From Bacillota bacterium (GTDB lineage: Bacteria > Bacillota > Clostridia > Lachnospirales > Lachnospiraceae): a stretch of 64,000 nucleotides of DNA. Made by a program: the position numbers and the translations under genes. Under the pieces are notes generated by a model. It was not told the DNA's origin. It ran no database searches and saw only the letters and a program-made list of their open reading frames with translations. Shown in pieces: positions 53,248 through 61,981 of the stretch; position 1 is the stretch's first letter, and each line of letters begins with the position of its first letter. The DNA is taken from the NCBI GenBank assembly GCA_023392535.1, contig JAEVYY010000007.1, positions 124,001-188,000 on the forward strand, written 5' to 3'.

Positions 53248-53973
53248 CTACTTCATAATAAATAATAATAGACCCGAAAAAGAAATCAATGCGATGATGA
53301 TATCGGCCTTATGAAAACCAATTTGACAGATATTGGTACGTCTATTGTTACCGCCTAGACCTTTTGTCAAAGAGGCGGCAGAAAGTTCTTCTCCTATTTT
53401 TACAACGGACATTAAAAGTGGAACTGTAATATATTCCAAAAACAAAATAGGATTTTTGATTAGTATACTGTTTTTTATTCCACGCATCTTCATGGCGACG
53501 TGAATCGATTGTGATTCTTCTATGATGGTAGGTATGAAACGAAACATGACTGAGAGCGGAATGATAATTTTATCACTCAGATACATTTGCTTCATTGCAC
53601 AATTGAACTCACTGACGGTAGTCGTTGACAGTAAATAGTAACCAGAGATAAAACCAGGGACGAATCTTGTTACAAGTCCGGAACAAATTAAAATCATAAA
53701 ATTAGGGATGCCTCTTGTATGTAAAAGTAGTACGGATTCACAGAAAGAAGCAAACAGAAAGATAACAGCATAGATAAAACCACTTTTTAGTTTTTTTTCA
53801 CCTAGCAGTAGAATTGCTGGTAATACTGCAAGCATGATGCGGGCAATCCGATCATAGCCGATAACACCGCCGCTGATGAGGACAATACTCACAGTGGCGG
53901 TTATTAGTATTTTCGTTCTAGGGTCAAGCTGCAACCTAGTTTTTGGAACCCCAAGCATAATGCTATTTTGCAT
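53248..53973 (-). CDS. ECF transporter transmembrane component (EcfT)
   Basis: The 241-residue membrane protein shows the EcfT pattern: LDPRTKILITATVSIVLIS near the N-terminus, several helices, and the two coupling motifs with the Ala-Arg/Gly pattern, here ESQSIHVAMKMRGIK and SAASLTKGLGG near residues ~165-215. It joins the ATPase to the S component. Its stop is 14 bases before the ATPase start. The gene order and spacing indicate one operon. Confidence 0.88.
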   Translation of the reverse strand: MQNSIMLGVPKTRLQLDPRTKILITATVSIVLISGGVIGYDRIARIMLAVLPAILLLGEKKLKSGFIYAVIFLFASFCESVLLLHTRGIPNFMILICSGLVTRFVPGFISGYYLLSTTTVSEFNCAMKQMYLSDKIIIPLSVMFRFIPTIIEESQSIHVAMKMRGIKNSILIKNPILFLEYITVPLLMSVVKIGEELSAASLTKGLGGNNRRTNICQIGFHKADIIIALISFSGLLLFIMK

Positions 53974-53985
53974 AAGTACCTCCCT

Positions 53986-54567
53986 CTAAGCAATACCTGC
54001 TTTCTGAAAATGTTTGATTAAAACTGCTTTTCCCAAATAAGCACCTGCCATACCACCTACAATGACAAATATCATCATAAGATAAAAAATCCACATGGGC
54101 ATTAAAGACATTAACTTATTGGTATAAGAATCACCATACCCAGCACGTATATTTGCAAAATAGCTCTCCCTCATAAAAAAGAAGGGCCATAATGCGCCCA
54201 TAATCCACTCACTAAAAACAACATAGCCGAGGACCAGGTTTTTAAAGGAACGATAATTACCAGCTTTCATAATGAGATCTCCTAAAAATCCGAAAGACAC
54301 CCCAGATATCAATACAGGCCAGGGATGACCACTAATAAACATAAGGATACCGAGAATGATTCCAGTAATTGAGACCATACCAAATTTCTTAACTTTTGTT
54401 AAATAAAGAGTAAAAGGGATACCTGACACAAGGGGACAAAATAGTGGGAGCAATACCATAAAAATTGGAATATATCCCAACATCCCTGTTGCAAAGAAAC
54501 ACACAAAATAGAGTGCAGTAAATATTCCAACATGAATTAAATCTTTTGATTGTAACTTTTGATTCAT
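53986..54567 (-). CDS. ECF S component, MptD/Trep_Strep (TIGR02185)-like
   Basis: The 193-residue membrane protein with about six helices begins KLQSKDLIHVGIFTALYFVC and has CPLVSGIPFTLYLTKVKKFG, matching the TIGR02185 (Trep_Strep, MptD-type) substrate-capture family whose ligand is unsettled. Start is ATG 54567 with AGGAGG ~6 bases upstream; the longer frame to 54615 would run across the operator. The shared GTTAGT palindrome with 11-bp arms (54602-54627) lies ~35 bases upstream, overlapping a TTGACT-N16-TATAGT promoter. It heads the ECF operon. Confidence 0.85.
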   Translation of the reverse strand: MNQKLQSKDLIHVGIFTALYFVCFFATGMLGYIPIFMVLLPLFCPLVSGIPFTLYLTKVKKFGMVSITGIILGILMFISGHPWPVLISGVSFGFLGDLIMKAGNYRSFKNLVLGYVVFSEWIMGALWPFFFMRESYFANIRAGYGDSYTNKLMSLMPMWIFYLMMIFVIVGGMAGAYLGKAVLIKHFQKAGIA

Positions 54568-54601
54568 AAAAATCCTCCTGTATCCTATGAGTTTGAAAAC
54601 A

Positions 54602-54627
54602 ATATAGTTAGTCAAAACTAACTATAT
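54602..54627. promoter_or_regulatory. regulon operator copy 4, 11-bp arms, over the ECF promoter
   Basis: Arms ATATAGTTAGT / ACTAACTATAT around CAAA: the longest version of the palindrome. On the minus strand it overlaps the candidate -10 TATAGT (with TTGACT 16 bases upstream). Confidence 0.8.
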
Positions 54628-54715
54628 CACATGGATAGTAAAAGTCAACAAAGATAAGTCAGGATGGAGGTAAATGACAATGTTTATTAATAAAGGAAAA
54701 AGACAGGATAGCTTA

Positions 54716-54768
54716 TTGACAATAGTCTGAATGGGGAGTAATATTCCGTTACCGACTAATCAGTCGGT
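54716..54768 (+). promoter_or_regulatory. tetR-MATE promoter with ACCGACT-N4-AGTCGGT operator
   Basis: TTGACA (54716-54721), 17-base spacer, TAATAT (54739-54744), then a perfect palindrome ACCGACT-AATC-AGTCGGT (54751-54768). Likely TetR self-operator. Confidence 0.78.
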
Positions 54769-54788
54769 AGTGAAAGGAGGTATCTTAA

Positions 54789-55376
54789 ATGACTAGGGTG
54801 AGACTGGAGAAAGAAGAGAGAAAAAAGCAAATTAAAGAAGTGGCTTTGCAGCTCTTTATAGAAAAAGGACTGGTCAGAACCGTGATGGACGATATTATAG
54901 AAAAATCAGGCATCTCAAAAGGAGGTGTGTATTACCATTATAAAAATAAGGAGGAGATTTTTACAGATTTAATAAAGGATTCCATGGCTCTTCGGAAAAA
55001 GCTTGTCATCTCATATATTAGCAACAATAAAGATATGAGAAGAGAAGATCTGATTATAAATATGCTTCTTGATAAAATATTGGATAAAAATCCATATAAG
55101 ACAATTTATGCGATTTTTTTATCAGAGTTGAGTACAAATAAAACTTTGATGGATTTATATCATCGGATCTATCAAGAATCAAAGGAAGAATTCGTACAGT
55201 TCTGCATCAGTGAAAATTTGCCGGAATATATACCACTTACCAATGAGGAATGTGATTTTTTTATAAATTCTATGATTATGGGGAGGGCAATGTTGGAGCA
55301 TGGTGATGAAACTAAGGTAAGGGATATGCTAAAGGTTATGCTTATTGCTTATCTAAAGCAAAGGTCCATATTGTAA
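54789..55376 (+). CDS. TetR/AcrR-family regulator of the MATE gene
   Basis: A 195-residue TetR protein with an HTH at ~10-55 (EVALQLFIEKGLVRTVMDD, EKSGISKGGVYYHY) and a helical ligand domain. A perfect 7-bp-arm palindrome overlies its own transcription start, so it represses itself and the MATE gene 19 bases on. GAAAGGAGG precedes the ATG by ~8 bases. Drug or toxin induction is the usual logic of such pairs. Confidence 0.9.
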   Translation: MTRVRLEKEERKKQIKEVALQLFIEKGLVRTVMDDIIEKSGISKGGVYYHYKNKEEIFTDLIKDSMALRKKLVISYISNNKDMRREDLIINMLLDKILDKNPYKTIYAIFLSELSTNKTLMDLYHRIYQESKEEFVQFCISENLPEYIPLTNEECDFFINSMIMGRAMLEHGDETKVRDMLKVMLIAYLKQRSIL

Positions 55377-55395
55377 AGAGAAAAGGATGGAAAAT

Positions 55396-56739
55396 ATGAA
55401 TAAGGAAAAAGAAATGATTCTAAATGATAATCTATGGAAGGTCTGCTATCGTTTATCGCTTCCAGCGATTATAGCAATGGTTCTATTCGGGCTCAATGTT
55501 ATATTTGATGGAATTTTTGTGGGTAGATATGTAGGAGAAACGGCTCTGGCAGGGATATCCATTGTATATCCGCTCACGCAAATATCTTTGGGATTAGGCT
55601 CATTGGTGGGAGTAGGCGCAGGCTCTTATTTAAGTATACTGATTGGTGAGAATGATAAAGAAACGCAAAGCAGGATAATTGGAAACACAAATTTTGTTTT
55701 ACTGATCCTTACAGCCATTATGATGGTCTTTGGTTTTGTTTGCATGAAGCCACTCTTAACGGTAATAGGAGCAACCGGAGAAGAATATATTTTTGCAAGC
55801 AATTACTTTAAGATTACATTATTTGGGAGTATATTCTGGATCGCTGGAATTGGTTATAATATGATCGTGAGAGCAGAGGGAAGAATGAAGACAGCTGCAA
55901 TCATGATGGGAATCGGACTTTTTATAAATGTGCTTGCCAATTATGTGTTAATGGTAATCTTCGACTTCGGCGTAGCAGGTGCTGCTTGGGGCACCAATAT
56001 CGGTATGTTTGTTTACGTGTTACTATTTACCATCTACAGCGTTCGTGGCAAGGCAAGTTTTAAGGTGAATTTTTTTAAACTTTACTGTGATAAGGATATT
56101 CTAAAGGAAATTATCTCTCTTGGAATGCCATCGTTTGTTATGACAATCATGACAGTAATTCAGGGAATGATTATCATGAAAGCTTTGAAAACGTATGGAA
56201 GTCTTTCAGATGTGGCATTTTATGGAGTGGTGTTCAGGCTCTATAACTTATTTTTGACTCCGATTTATGGATTGATGCGGGCGTTGCAACCAGCGGTAGG
56301 AGTAAATTTCGGAGCAAAACAATATGACAGGACCATCAGTGCCTTTAAGATTTTCTCTTTTACAGCACTCCTTGTAATGCTTCCATTGTGGCTGCTGTCC
56401 ATGGTGTTTCCCAATACGGTGTTAAGAACTATGTTACCACTTTCTACCTTTAGCAGCTATGAAATCATGAATTTCAGGGTATTCATTTCAATTGCACCGT
56501 TACTTTCTATTGTACTTACCGCGATGACCTTTTGGCCAGCAATTAAAAAACCAAAACCAGCCATGTTGATTGGAATAGGGCGACAATTGTTTTTATACAT
56601 ACCACTTATGATTATTCTTCCAATATTTTTTGGAGTAAGTTCAATTTATGTGGGATCGTTTGCAATTGATTTAATTCTGACATTTATTATTGTAATCATG
56701 TTAAAAAGAGAATTTAAACTTTTAAGAAATAGATTGTAA
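55396..56739 (+). CDS. MATE-family efflux transporter
   Basis: The ~447-residue protein has twelve predicted helices in two six-helix halves, as in MATE (DinF/NorM group) sodium- or proton-driven drug exporters: NLWKVCYRLSLPAIIAM, then GGRIFVGRYVGETALAGI-like and QPAVGVNFGAKQYDR. ATG 55396 has AAAGGATGG 5 bases upstream; ATG 55387 lies inside that site. It is co-transcribed with the TetR gene and followed by a hairpin terminator. A second MATE gene is at 60571 with a different partner set. Confidence 0.88.
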   Translation: MNKEKEMILNDNLWKVCYRLSLPAIIAMVLFGLNVIFDGIFVGRYVGETALAGISIVYPLTQISLGLGSLVGVGAGSYLSILIGENDKETQSRIIGNTNFVLLILTAIMMVFGFVCMKPLLTVIGATGEEYIFASNYFKITLFGSIFWIAGIGYNMIVRAEGRMKTAAIMMGIGLFINVLANYVLMVIFDFGVAGAAWGTNIGMFVYVLLFTIYSVRGKASFKVNFFKLYCDKDILKEIISLGMPSFVMTIMTVIQGMIIMKALKTYGSLSDVAFYGVVFRLYNLFLTPIYGLMRALQPAVGVNFGAKQYDRTISAFKIFSFTALLVMLPLWLLSMVFPNTVLRTMLPLSTFSSYEIMNFRVFISIAPLLSIVLTAMTFWPAIKKPKPAMLIGIGRQLFLYIPLMIILPIFFGVSSIYVGSFAIDLILTFIIVIMLKREFKLLRNRL

Positions 56740-56847
56740 AAAGCATGTAGAGAATGTGAATGAACAGATTAAATAAAGTCCAAACGGGATAAAAAAGTCC
56801 ATATGGGACAGATATTTCTATCTTCTTTTATTATGATGTCAAACAGA

Positions 56848-56873
56848 AACGCTTTAAGGGCGTTTTAGTTTTA
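56848..56873 (+). terminator. terminator after MATE gene
   Basis: Short stem AAACGC / GCGTTT with loop TTTAAGG, followed by TAGTTTT. It is about 110 bases after the stop; the stretch between holds a GTCC...GGAC repeat without other features. Confidence 0.55.
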
Positions 56874-56881
56874 AGACAATG

Positions 56882-56897
56882 GTTAGTCAAAACTAAT
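56882..56897. promoter_or_regulatory. regulon operator copy 5 (GTTAGT-CAAA-ACTAAT)
   Basis: One arm base differs from the consensus. It is followed by AAAGGAGG but the gene behind it is only a remnant, so this site is left from a lost regulon member. Confidence 0.65.
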
Positions 56898-56916
56898 TAA
56901 AAGGAGGAAAGAGTAA

Positions 56917-57375
56917 ACCAATATATGTTTTGGGAAACCGGAAACAGAGGAAGAAGAAATGATCTGCGCAGCGAAAAAAGCCTGTTGCCATGATTTTATC
57001 GTCGCATTACCAGATGGCTATGATACCGTGATCGGAGAAGGTGGTGGTACACTTTCAGGAGGAGAGAAACAGCGGATATCCATAGCAAGGGCAATTCTTA
57101 AGGATGCGCCTATCGTTATTCTGGATGAGGCGACGGCATCCGTCGATCCGGAAAATGAGCATTACATACAGGCGGCTATTTCGGAACTTACGAGGGGAAA
57201 AACAATTATCACCATTGCGCATCGACTATCAACAATAGAAAATGCGGATCAGATTCTTGTTATTGATAACGGAGCCATTGCAGAAAGTGGAACCCATAAG
57301 GAGTTAATCAAAAAAGACGGTCTTTACAAAAAGTATGTTAAAATACGTGAAAAAGCAGAAAACTGGAATATGTAA
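56917..57375 (+). pseudogene. C-terminal remnant of an ABC half-transporter gene
   Basis: The frame reads NICFGKPETEEEE, ICAAKKACCHDFI, then signature LSGGEKQRISIARAI, ILDEATASVDPENE, and a normal C-terminus. Membrane helices and Walker A (about the first 440 residues) are absent: operator copy 5 and an AAAGGAGG ribosome site lead straight into the Q-loop-proximal region, with a TAA in frame just before it. A large internal deletion removed the middle while keeping promoter region and end. ATG 56959 could start a 138-residue fragment but it could not transport. Its closest visible relative is the gene at 49561. Confidence 0.82.
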
Positions 57376-57417
57376 TTATAACATACTTGTTTTTTTAAAA
57401 ATTAAGTAGTAAGATAG

Positions 57418-57451
57418 TAGCTGTGAATATTAATAATAATATTCACAGCTA
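57418..57451. terminator. 14-bp-arm inverted repeat before third tetR
   Basis: TAGCTGTGAATATT (57418-57431) and its exact complement (57438-57451) around AATAAT, then TTTATCTT. It can terminate the ABC remnant transcript or act as operator of the TetR gene 24 bases on; both fit. Confidence 0.6.
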
Positions 57452-57475
57452 TTTATCTTGGAAAGGAAGTGTGAC

Positions 57476-58102
57476 ATGGGAAAAGCATATAGCGAAGAGG
57501 AAAAAAAAGAGATTGACCGTAAAATCAAAGAGATAGCTCGTGAAATGTTTCGTGAAAAAGGTCTGAAAGATGTCTCAATCATGGATATTACAAAGGCAGT
57601 CGGTATCTCACAGGGCGGATTTTACAATTTTTACAAGAATAAAGAGTTACTATTGCTGACAATTATGATAGAAAGAGCAAGAGATAAACAACGCGTGGTC
57701 ATAGAACAATTGCCTGGTAGTGAGAAAAATCCACAAGGATTTCTGATAGATGCTATCATTTATTTTTGGAAAATTTTAAAAAATAGTAAGGCTCTATTTC
57801 ATATAGATACCGGAATATTAAATTTGATATGGGAAAACAAGGATTGGTTCATTACGAAGCAAAAAGAGGAGCTAAAACAGATGTTCAATACGTTCAGAGA
57901 ATATTGGGAAGCTCATCAGGCTTCGGTCTTTTTTGATACCGAAGCAGTGATAGGAATATTTTATACGACATCAATCCTCTATATGAATTTGACAGAACTA
58001 CCAAAAAAGCTTTCGGAAGAATTGGCGGAGGAACATGCAAGACATATGATACAAAAATATGTAACGGTAAATGTTGTCAGTGACAAGGGGGAAAAAAGAT
58101 GA
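57476..58102 (+). CDS. TetR/AcrR-family regulator of the RPH-like/MATE operon
   Basis: The 208-residue TetR protein has an HTH at ~15-60 (REMFREKGLKDVSIMDI, KAVGISQGGFYNFY) and a helical ligand domain. ATG 57476 lies ~6 bases after GGAAAGGAAG; earlier in-frame starts are inside the hairpin. Its stop overlaps the ATG of the rifampin-phosphotransferase-like gene (ATGA). A 14-bp-arm inverted repeat lies just upstream. It likely controls the following drug-modifying enzyme and MATE exporter. Confidence 0.9.
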   Translation: MGKAYSEEEKKEIDRKIKEIAREMFREKGLKDVSIMDITKAVGISQGGFYNFYKNKELLLLTIMIERARDKQRVVIEQLPGSEKNPQGFLIDAIIYFWKILKNSKALFHIDTGILNLIWENKDWFITKQKEELKQMFNTFREYWEAHQASVFFDTEAVIGIFYTTSILYMNLTELPKKLSEELAEEHARHMIQKYVTVNVVSDKGEKR

Positions 58103-60567
58103 ATCATTATGTGACCAATCTAAAGAATGTAGGAAAAGAAGACATTAATACGGTAGGAGGAAAAGGTGCGAATCTGGGAGAATTATTACAGGTCGGTATT
58201 CAGGTACCAGAGGGATTTGTTGTCACTGTGGAGTCATACCGCACATTTATAAAGGAAAATGGTATCGATTTTGAATCAACGCCTGAATCGGTACAGAAAC
58301 AGATACGTGCAGGAAGATTCTCGGATCAGATTCGAACAGAAATAGTTGCAAAGTATAATTCGATGGGAGCAAATAGAAAAGTAGCAGTTCGTTCTTCTGC
58401 AACAGCAGAGGATTTACCAGAAGCTAGCTTTGCAGGACAGCAGGAGACCTATCTAAATGTAGTGGGAGGAGTAGAGCTTCTAAAGAAAATAGAAGAATGT
58501 TATGCATCCTTATATAGTCAGCGTGCAGTAGCATATAGAAAAAGAAATGGATTTGATCACGCAGACGTAGCGCTCGCTGTAGTTATTCAAGAGATGGTGG
58601 AAAGTGAGAGTGCCGGAGTTCTGTTCACAGCAAATCCCATGACTGGAAATAACGAGGAGATGCTGATTAATGCCTCTTTTGGTTTGGGTGAATCGGTTGT
58701 TTCCGGGACAGTTACGCCGGATAGTTTCTTAGTAGATTTGACTGGTACCATAAAAAAGAAGGTCCTTGGAACAAAAGAAACCCAGATCATCTATAGTGAG
58801 ACAGGAACCAAGACGATTACTACGAAAAGAGAGCAAAGAGAATCCTTTTCTCTTACCGTAAATCAAATTCAGGAGCTGGTAAAGCAAGGGAAAATAATAA
58901 AAGAACATTTTCAAAGGCCTATGGATATTGAGTGGGGGATTCTTGGAACAAATGTCTACATTCTTCAGGCGCGTGCGATCACGACACTTAGCAGCCAAAA
59001 CGATTCTCCTACCATACCCATGAAAGGTGATTCTTTGAATAAAACACAAAAGAAAATAGTGAATGGTTTGATAGAACATTGGCCAAGGGCTTGTTATCCG
59101 CTGGATTTTGAAGTCGGAATGATATTACAGGATGTAAAAGATGCATTGTTTCAGGAACTCGGTATTACCATGGGAACCATCGTCGAAATGGATCAGTTCG
59201 GTTACTCGCATATTCCGAAGTTTCACGTCAGGCCAAATTTCAATTTATTTTCCATCCTTGCTAATTTGAAAAATTATGAAAATATGAAAGTAAATCTTAC
59301 AAAAGGAGAACACGCGATTGTCAAGGCTCGTAAGAGTTTAGGGGAGACAGAAAAATTAATTAAGGAGAATACTTTAAAAGGGTCTTTATTTGGGGCAGCA
59401 GAAACGATGGAGCTTATGAAAAAACTAATCGAAGTACAAAAGCTGATTTCATATGCAAGATTTCGATATTACATATTTCCAGGGGTTTTGTTAGGAAGAA
59501 AACTACAAAGATACTTAAATAAGGCTGGTAACCTAAGTGAATATGATCTGTTGAGTGAATTGGATTATAAAACACTTACCATAAATAGACAGATGCAGCA
59601 AATAGCGGAATGGATCATAAAGGATCAGGTACTCCTTGAGGCAATGCAAAAGGGGAAAGAATATGTGTGGCTGCAGCAGAACTTTACAGAACAGTGGAAG
59701 AGGGTAGATGCATTCTTAGATCAGAACGGTTGGAAATCGGATTTATGCTGTTATCCGTACTCTTCGGTCTCATGGAATGAAAACAAAGATCATTTTCTGG
59801 TCATACTCAATTGTGTTATAAAATCAGAACTAAGTAAGGATGGGAAGAGTTCTGCCATACAAGAGGGGAAGTTCGAGCGGATAAAAAAACAGTTACTAGA
59901 CCAGGTACCCGAAAAGAAAAAGCAGCAAGTGGAAGAAAAGATTGCCTATTACCGTTCCTGCATGGTCGGACGTGAAGAAACGCAATATCTTTGGGAGATG
60001 GTATTTGCGTTACTTAGAAAACTGTTGGAGCATTTAGAGTTCCTATTTAAAGAGGAAATCAAAGAAAAAGGTGATCTGCTATTTCTTTTTCAAGACGAAT
60101 TATGGGAAACTTGTAAGAGGGGATATCTAAGTGAGGAAGACATACATAATTTAAAAAATAGGAAAAAAGAACGTAAGAAAGCGGAGCAGGCTTGGAACAG
60201 ACTTGGATTAGAGGCACTTAGTAAAACGGGAAATGATTTACTTGGAGAATCGGGTAGTGCAGGAAGTGTGACCGGAAGAGTCTGCGTTGTGAAAGACAGT
60301 CAGGATTTTCATAAATTGGAAAAAGGGGATATTCTGGTGTGCCATTTTACAGACCCGGAATGGACTCCTCTTTTTGCGCTGGCATCCGGAGTTGTTGCGG
60401 ATACCGGAGGAGCATTGTCACATGCAGCAATTGTTGCAAGAGAATATAAGATTCCAGCAGTGCTGGGGGTTGGAAGGGGAACCGTAGAATTAAAGGACGG
60501 GGATATCGTATTTGTCAATGGTGATAAGGGAGTGGTAAAAAAAATTAACCACACTGGTGAGGTTTGA
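58099..60567 (+). CDS. PEP synthase-like drug kinase, rifampin phosphotransferase (RPH) architecture
   Basis: The 822-residue enzyme has an N-terminal ATP-grasp domain (~1-300: NTVGGKGANLGELLQVGI, AVRSSATAEDLPEASFAGQQ), a long helical middle (~315-720), and a C-terminal swivelling His domain (TDPEWTPLF, GGALSHAAIVAREY; catalytic-type His775). It lacks the TIM barrel of PEP synthase, so it matches rifampin phosphotransferase, which transfers the beta-phosphate of ATP to rifamycin. The middle domain decides the substrate and is not clearly rifampin-type, so another ligand is possible. TetR before it and MATE after it support a drug-response role. Confidence 0.82.
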   Translation: MNHYVTNLKNVGKEDINTVGGKGANLGELLQVGIQVPEGFVVTVESYRTFIKENGIDFESTPESVQKQIRAGRFSDQIRTEIVAKYNSMGANRKVAVRSSATAEDLPEASFAGQQETYLNVVGGVELLKKIEECYASLYSQRAVAYRKRNGFDHADVALAVVIQEMVESESAGVLFTANPMTGNNEEMLINASFGLGESVVSGTVTPDSFLVDLTGTIKKKVLGTKETQIIYSETGTKTITTKREQRESFSLTVNQIQELVKQGKIIKEHFQRPMDIEWGILGTNVYILQARAITTLSSQNDSPTIPMKGDSLNKTQKKIVNGLIEHWPRACYPLDFEVGMILQDVKDALFQELGITMGTIVEMDQFGYSHIPKFHVRPNFNLFSILANLKNYENMKVNLTKGEHAIVKARKSLGETEKLIKENTLKGSLFGAAETMELMKKLIEVQKLISYARFRYYIFPGVLLGRKLQRYLNKAGNLSEYDLLSELDYKTLTINRQMQQIAEWIIKDQVLLEAMQKGKEYVWLQQNFTEQWKRVDAFLDQNGWKSDLCCYPYSSVSWNENKDHFLVILNCVIKSELSKDGKSSAIQEGKFERIKKQLLDQVPEKKKQQVEEKIAYYRSCMVGREETQYLWEMVFALLRKLLEHLEFLFKEEIKEKGDLLFLFQDELWETCKRGYLSEEDIHNLKNRKKERKKAEQAWNRLGLEALSKTGNDLLGESGSAGSVTGRVCVVKDSQDFHKLEKGDILVCHFTDPEWTPLFALASGVVADTGGALSHAAIVAREYKIPAVLGVGRGTVELKDGDIVFVNGDKGVVKKINHTGEV

Positions 60568-60570
60568 CAT

Positions 60571-61944
60571 ATGAATAAAAATGAAGAAGAACGGGATAAA
60601 AAGTATCATAGAATGACGGAAGAGCCAGTGGAAAAATTAATCTGTAAAATGTCGGTGCAAACAATACTAGCCATGTTGGTAACAGCAATCTATAGTATGG
60701 CAGATACTTTCTTTGTTGGAAAGATCGATACCGCTTCTACGGCAGCAGTTGGTGTTGTTTTCTCCGCAATGAGCCTGATACAGGCGCTGGGATTTCTTTA
60801 TGGACATGGTTCAGGCAATTATATATCGCGTATGCTGGGAAAAAAAGAGGAGGTACTGGCATCTGAAATGGCAGCGACAGGACTTGCGGTAGGATTTGCG
60901 ACCGGTATTTTGTTGATGATACTGGGCTTACTCTTTTTAAGACCATTGACTATTTTTTTAGGTGCCACGGAAGGAATCGTAACCGAGACGCAGTCCTATC
61001 TTCGCATTATTTTGTATGGAGCACCATTCATGATCGGAGCCTTGACACTGAATAATCAATACCGGCTCCAAGGGAATGCAGGATTGGGAACATTGGGAAT
61101 CATGACAGGAGCCATTGTGAATTGTATTCTGGATCCCATACTCATCTTCGGATTTCATATGGGATTAAGGGGTGCAGGCTATGCAACTACGATTGGTCAA
61201 ATCATAGGATTTTTGGTATTGTTGTATGTAAGTCAAAGAAAAGGAAATATAGAAATACATAGTAAGAATTGTAAATTCAGTTTTCGTCTGTTAAAGGAAA
61301 TGCACCAGGGAGGAATGCCAAATCTTTGCAGGCAGGGAATTGCCAGTATTGCGATGGCGCTGTTAAATCGGGCAGCAGGAATCTACGGGGAAGAGGCCAT
61401 CGCTGCATTTACAATCGTAAATCGGGTGGCAGCGATCGTCGGAGCGCTGATGATAGGATTTGGCCATGGCTTTCAACCGGTCTGTGGATTTAATTTTGGT
61501 GCAGAAAAATATGAAAGGGTAAAAAAAGCCTTCTATTTTGTAGTAAAGGTCTCTACTATCTATGCTTTTATTTCGGCTGTGCTTATGGAAGCCGCCGCTC
61601 CATTTCTGATACGGATATTTAGGGATGATAGAGAAGTGATTCAGCTTGGCGTGAAAATCCTTAGAATACAGGCAGTATCGTTTCCAGTGCTAGCATGGGT
61701 GACCATGATCGGGATGTTTTTACAAAATACCAGCCAATTTAAAAAGGCGACGCTGCTAACATCCGCCAGACAGGGCACGGTATTTTTACCTCTTATTTTA
61801 ACACTTCCCATTTTTTTTGGTATGAATGGTATTATCGCAGTACAGCCAGTAGCAGATGCGATTACTTTTCTGATCTCGCTACCGGTTGGGTTGAAGGCGT
61901 TAAAGCATTTGGATATCATTTGTCTGCATCATTCTGCCTCCTGA
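60571..61944 (+). CDS. MATE-family efflux transporter next to RPH-like enzyme
   Basis: The 457-residue protein has twelve helices in two halves of the MATE fold: PVEKLICKMSVQTILAMLVT and ADTFFVGKIDTASTAAVGVV near the start, GFQPVCGFNFGAEKYERV in the second half. It starts three bases after the kinase stop and is part of the same operon. The pairing of a modifying enzyme with an exporter suggests disposal of one compound by two routes. It is distinct from the MATE at 55396. Confidence 0.87.
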   Translation: MNKNEEERDKKYHRMTEEPVEKLICKMSVQTILAMLVTAIYSMADTFFVGKIDTASTAAVGVVFSAMSLIQALGFLYGHGSGNYISRMLGKKEEVLASEMAATGLAVGFATGILLMILGLLFLRPLTIFLGATEGIVTETQSYLRIILYGAPFMIGALTLNNQYRLQGNAGLGTLGIMTGAIVNCILDPILIFGFHMGLRGAGYATTIGQIIGFLVLLYVSQRKGNIEIHSKNCKFSFRLLKEMHQGGMPNLCRQGIASIAMALLNRAAGIYGEEAIAAFTIVNRVAAIVGALMIGFGHGFQPVCGFNFGAEKYERVKKAFYFVVKVSTIYAFISAVLMEAAAPFLIRIFRDDREVIQLGVKILRIQAVSFPVLAWVTMIGMFLQNTSQFKKATLLTSARQGTVFLPLILTLPIFFGMNGIIAVQPVADAITFLISLPVGLKALKHLDIICLHHSAS

Positions 61945-61981
61945 AAAATACAATGAAATAGAATAGAGATTTTTTGGGTGA

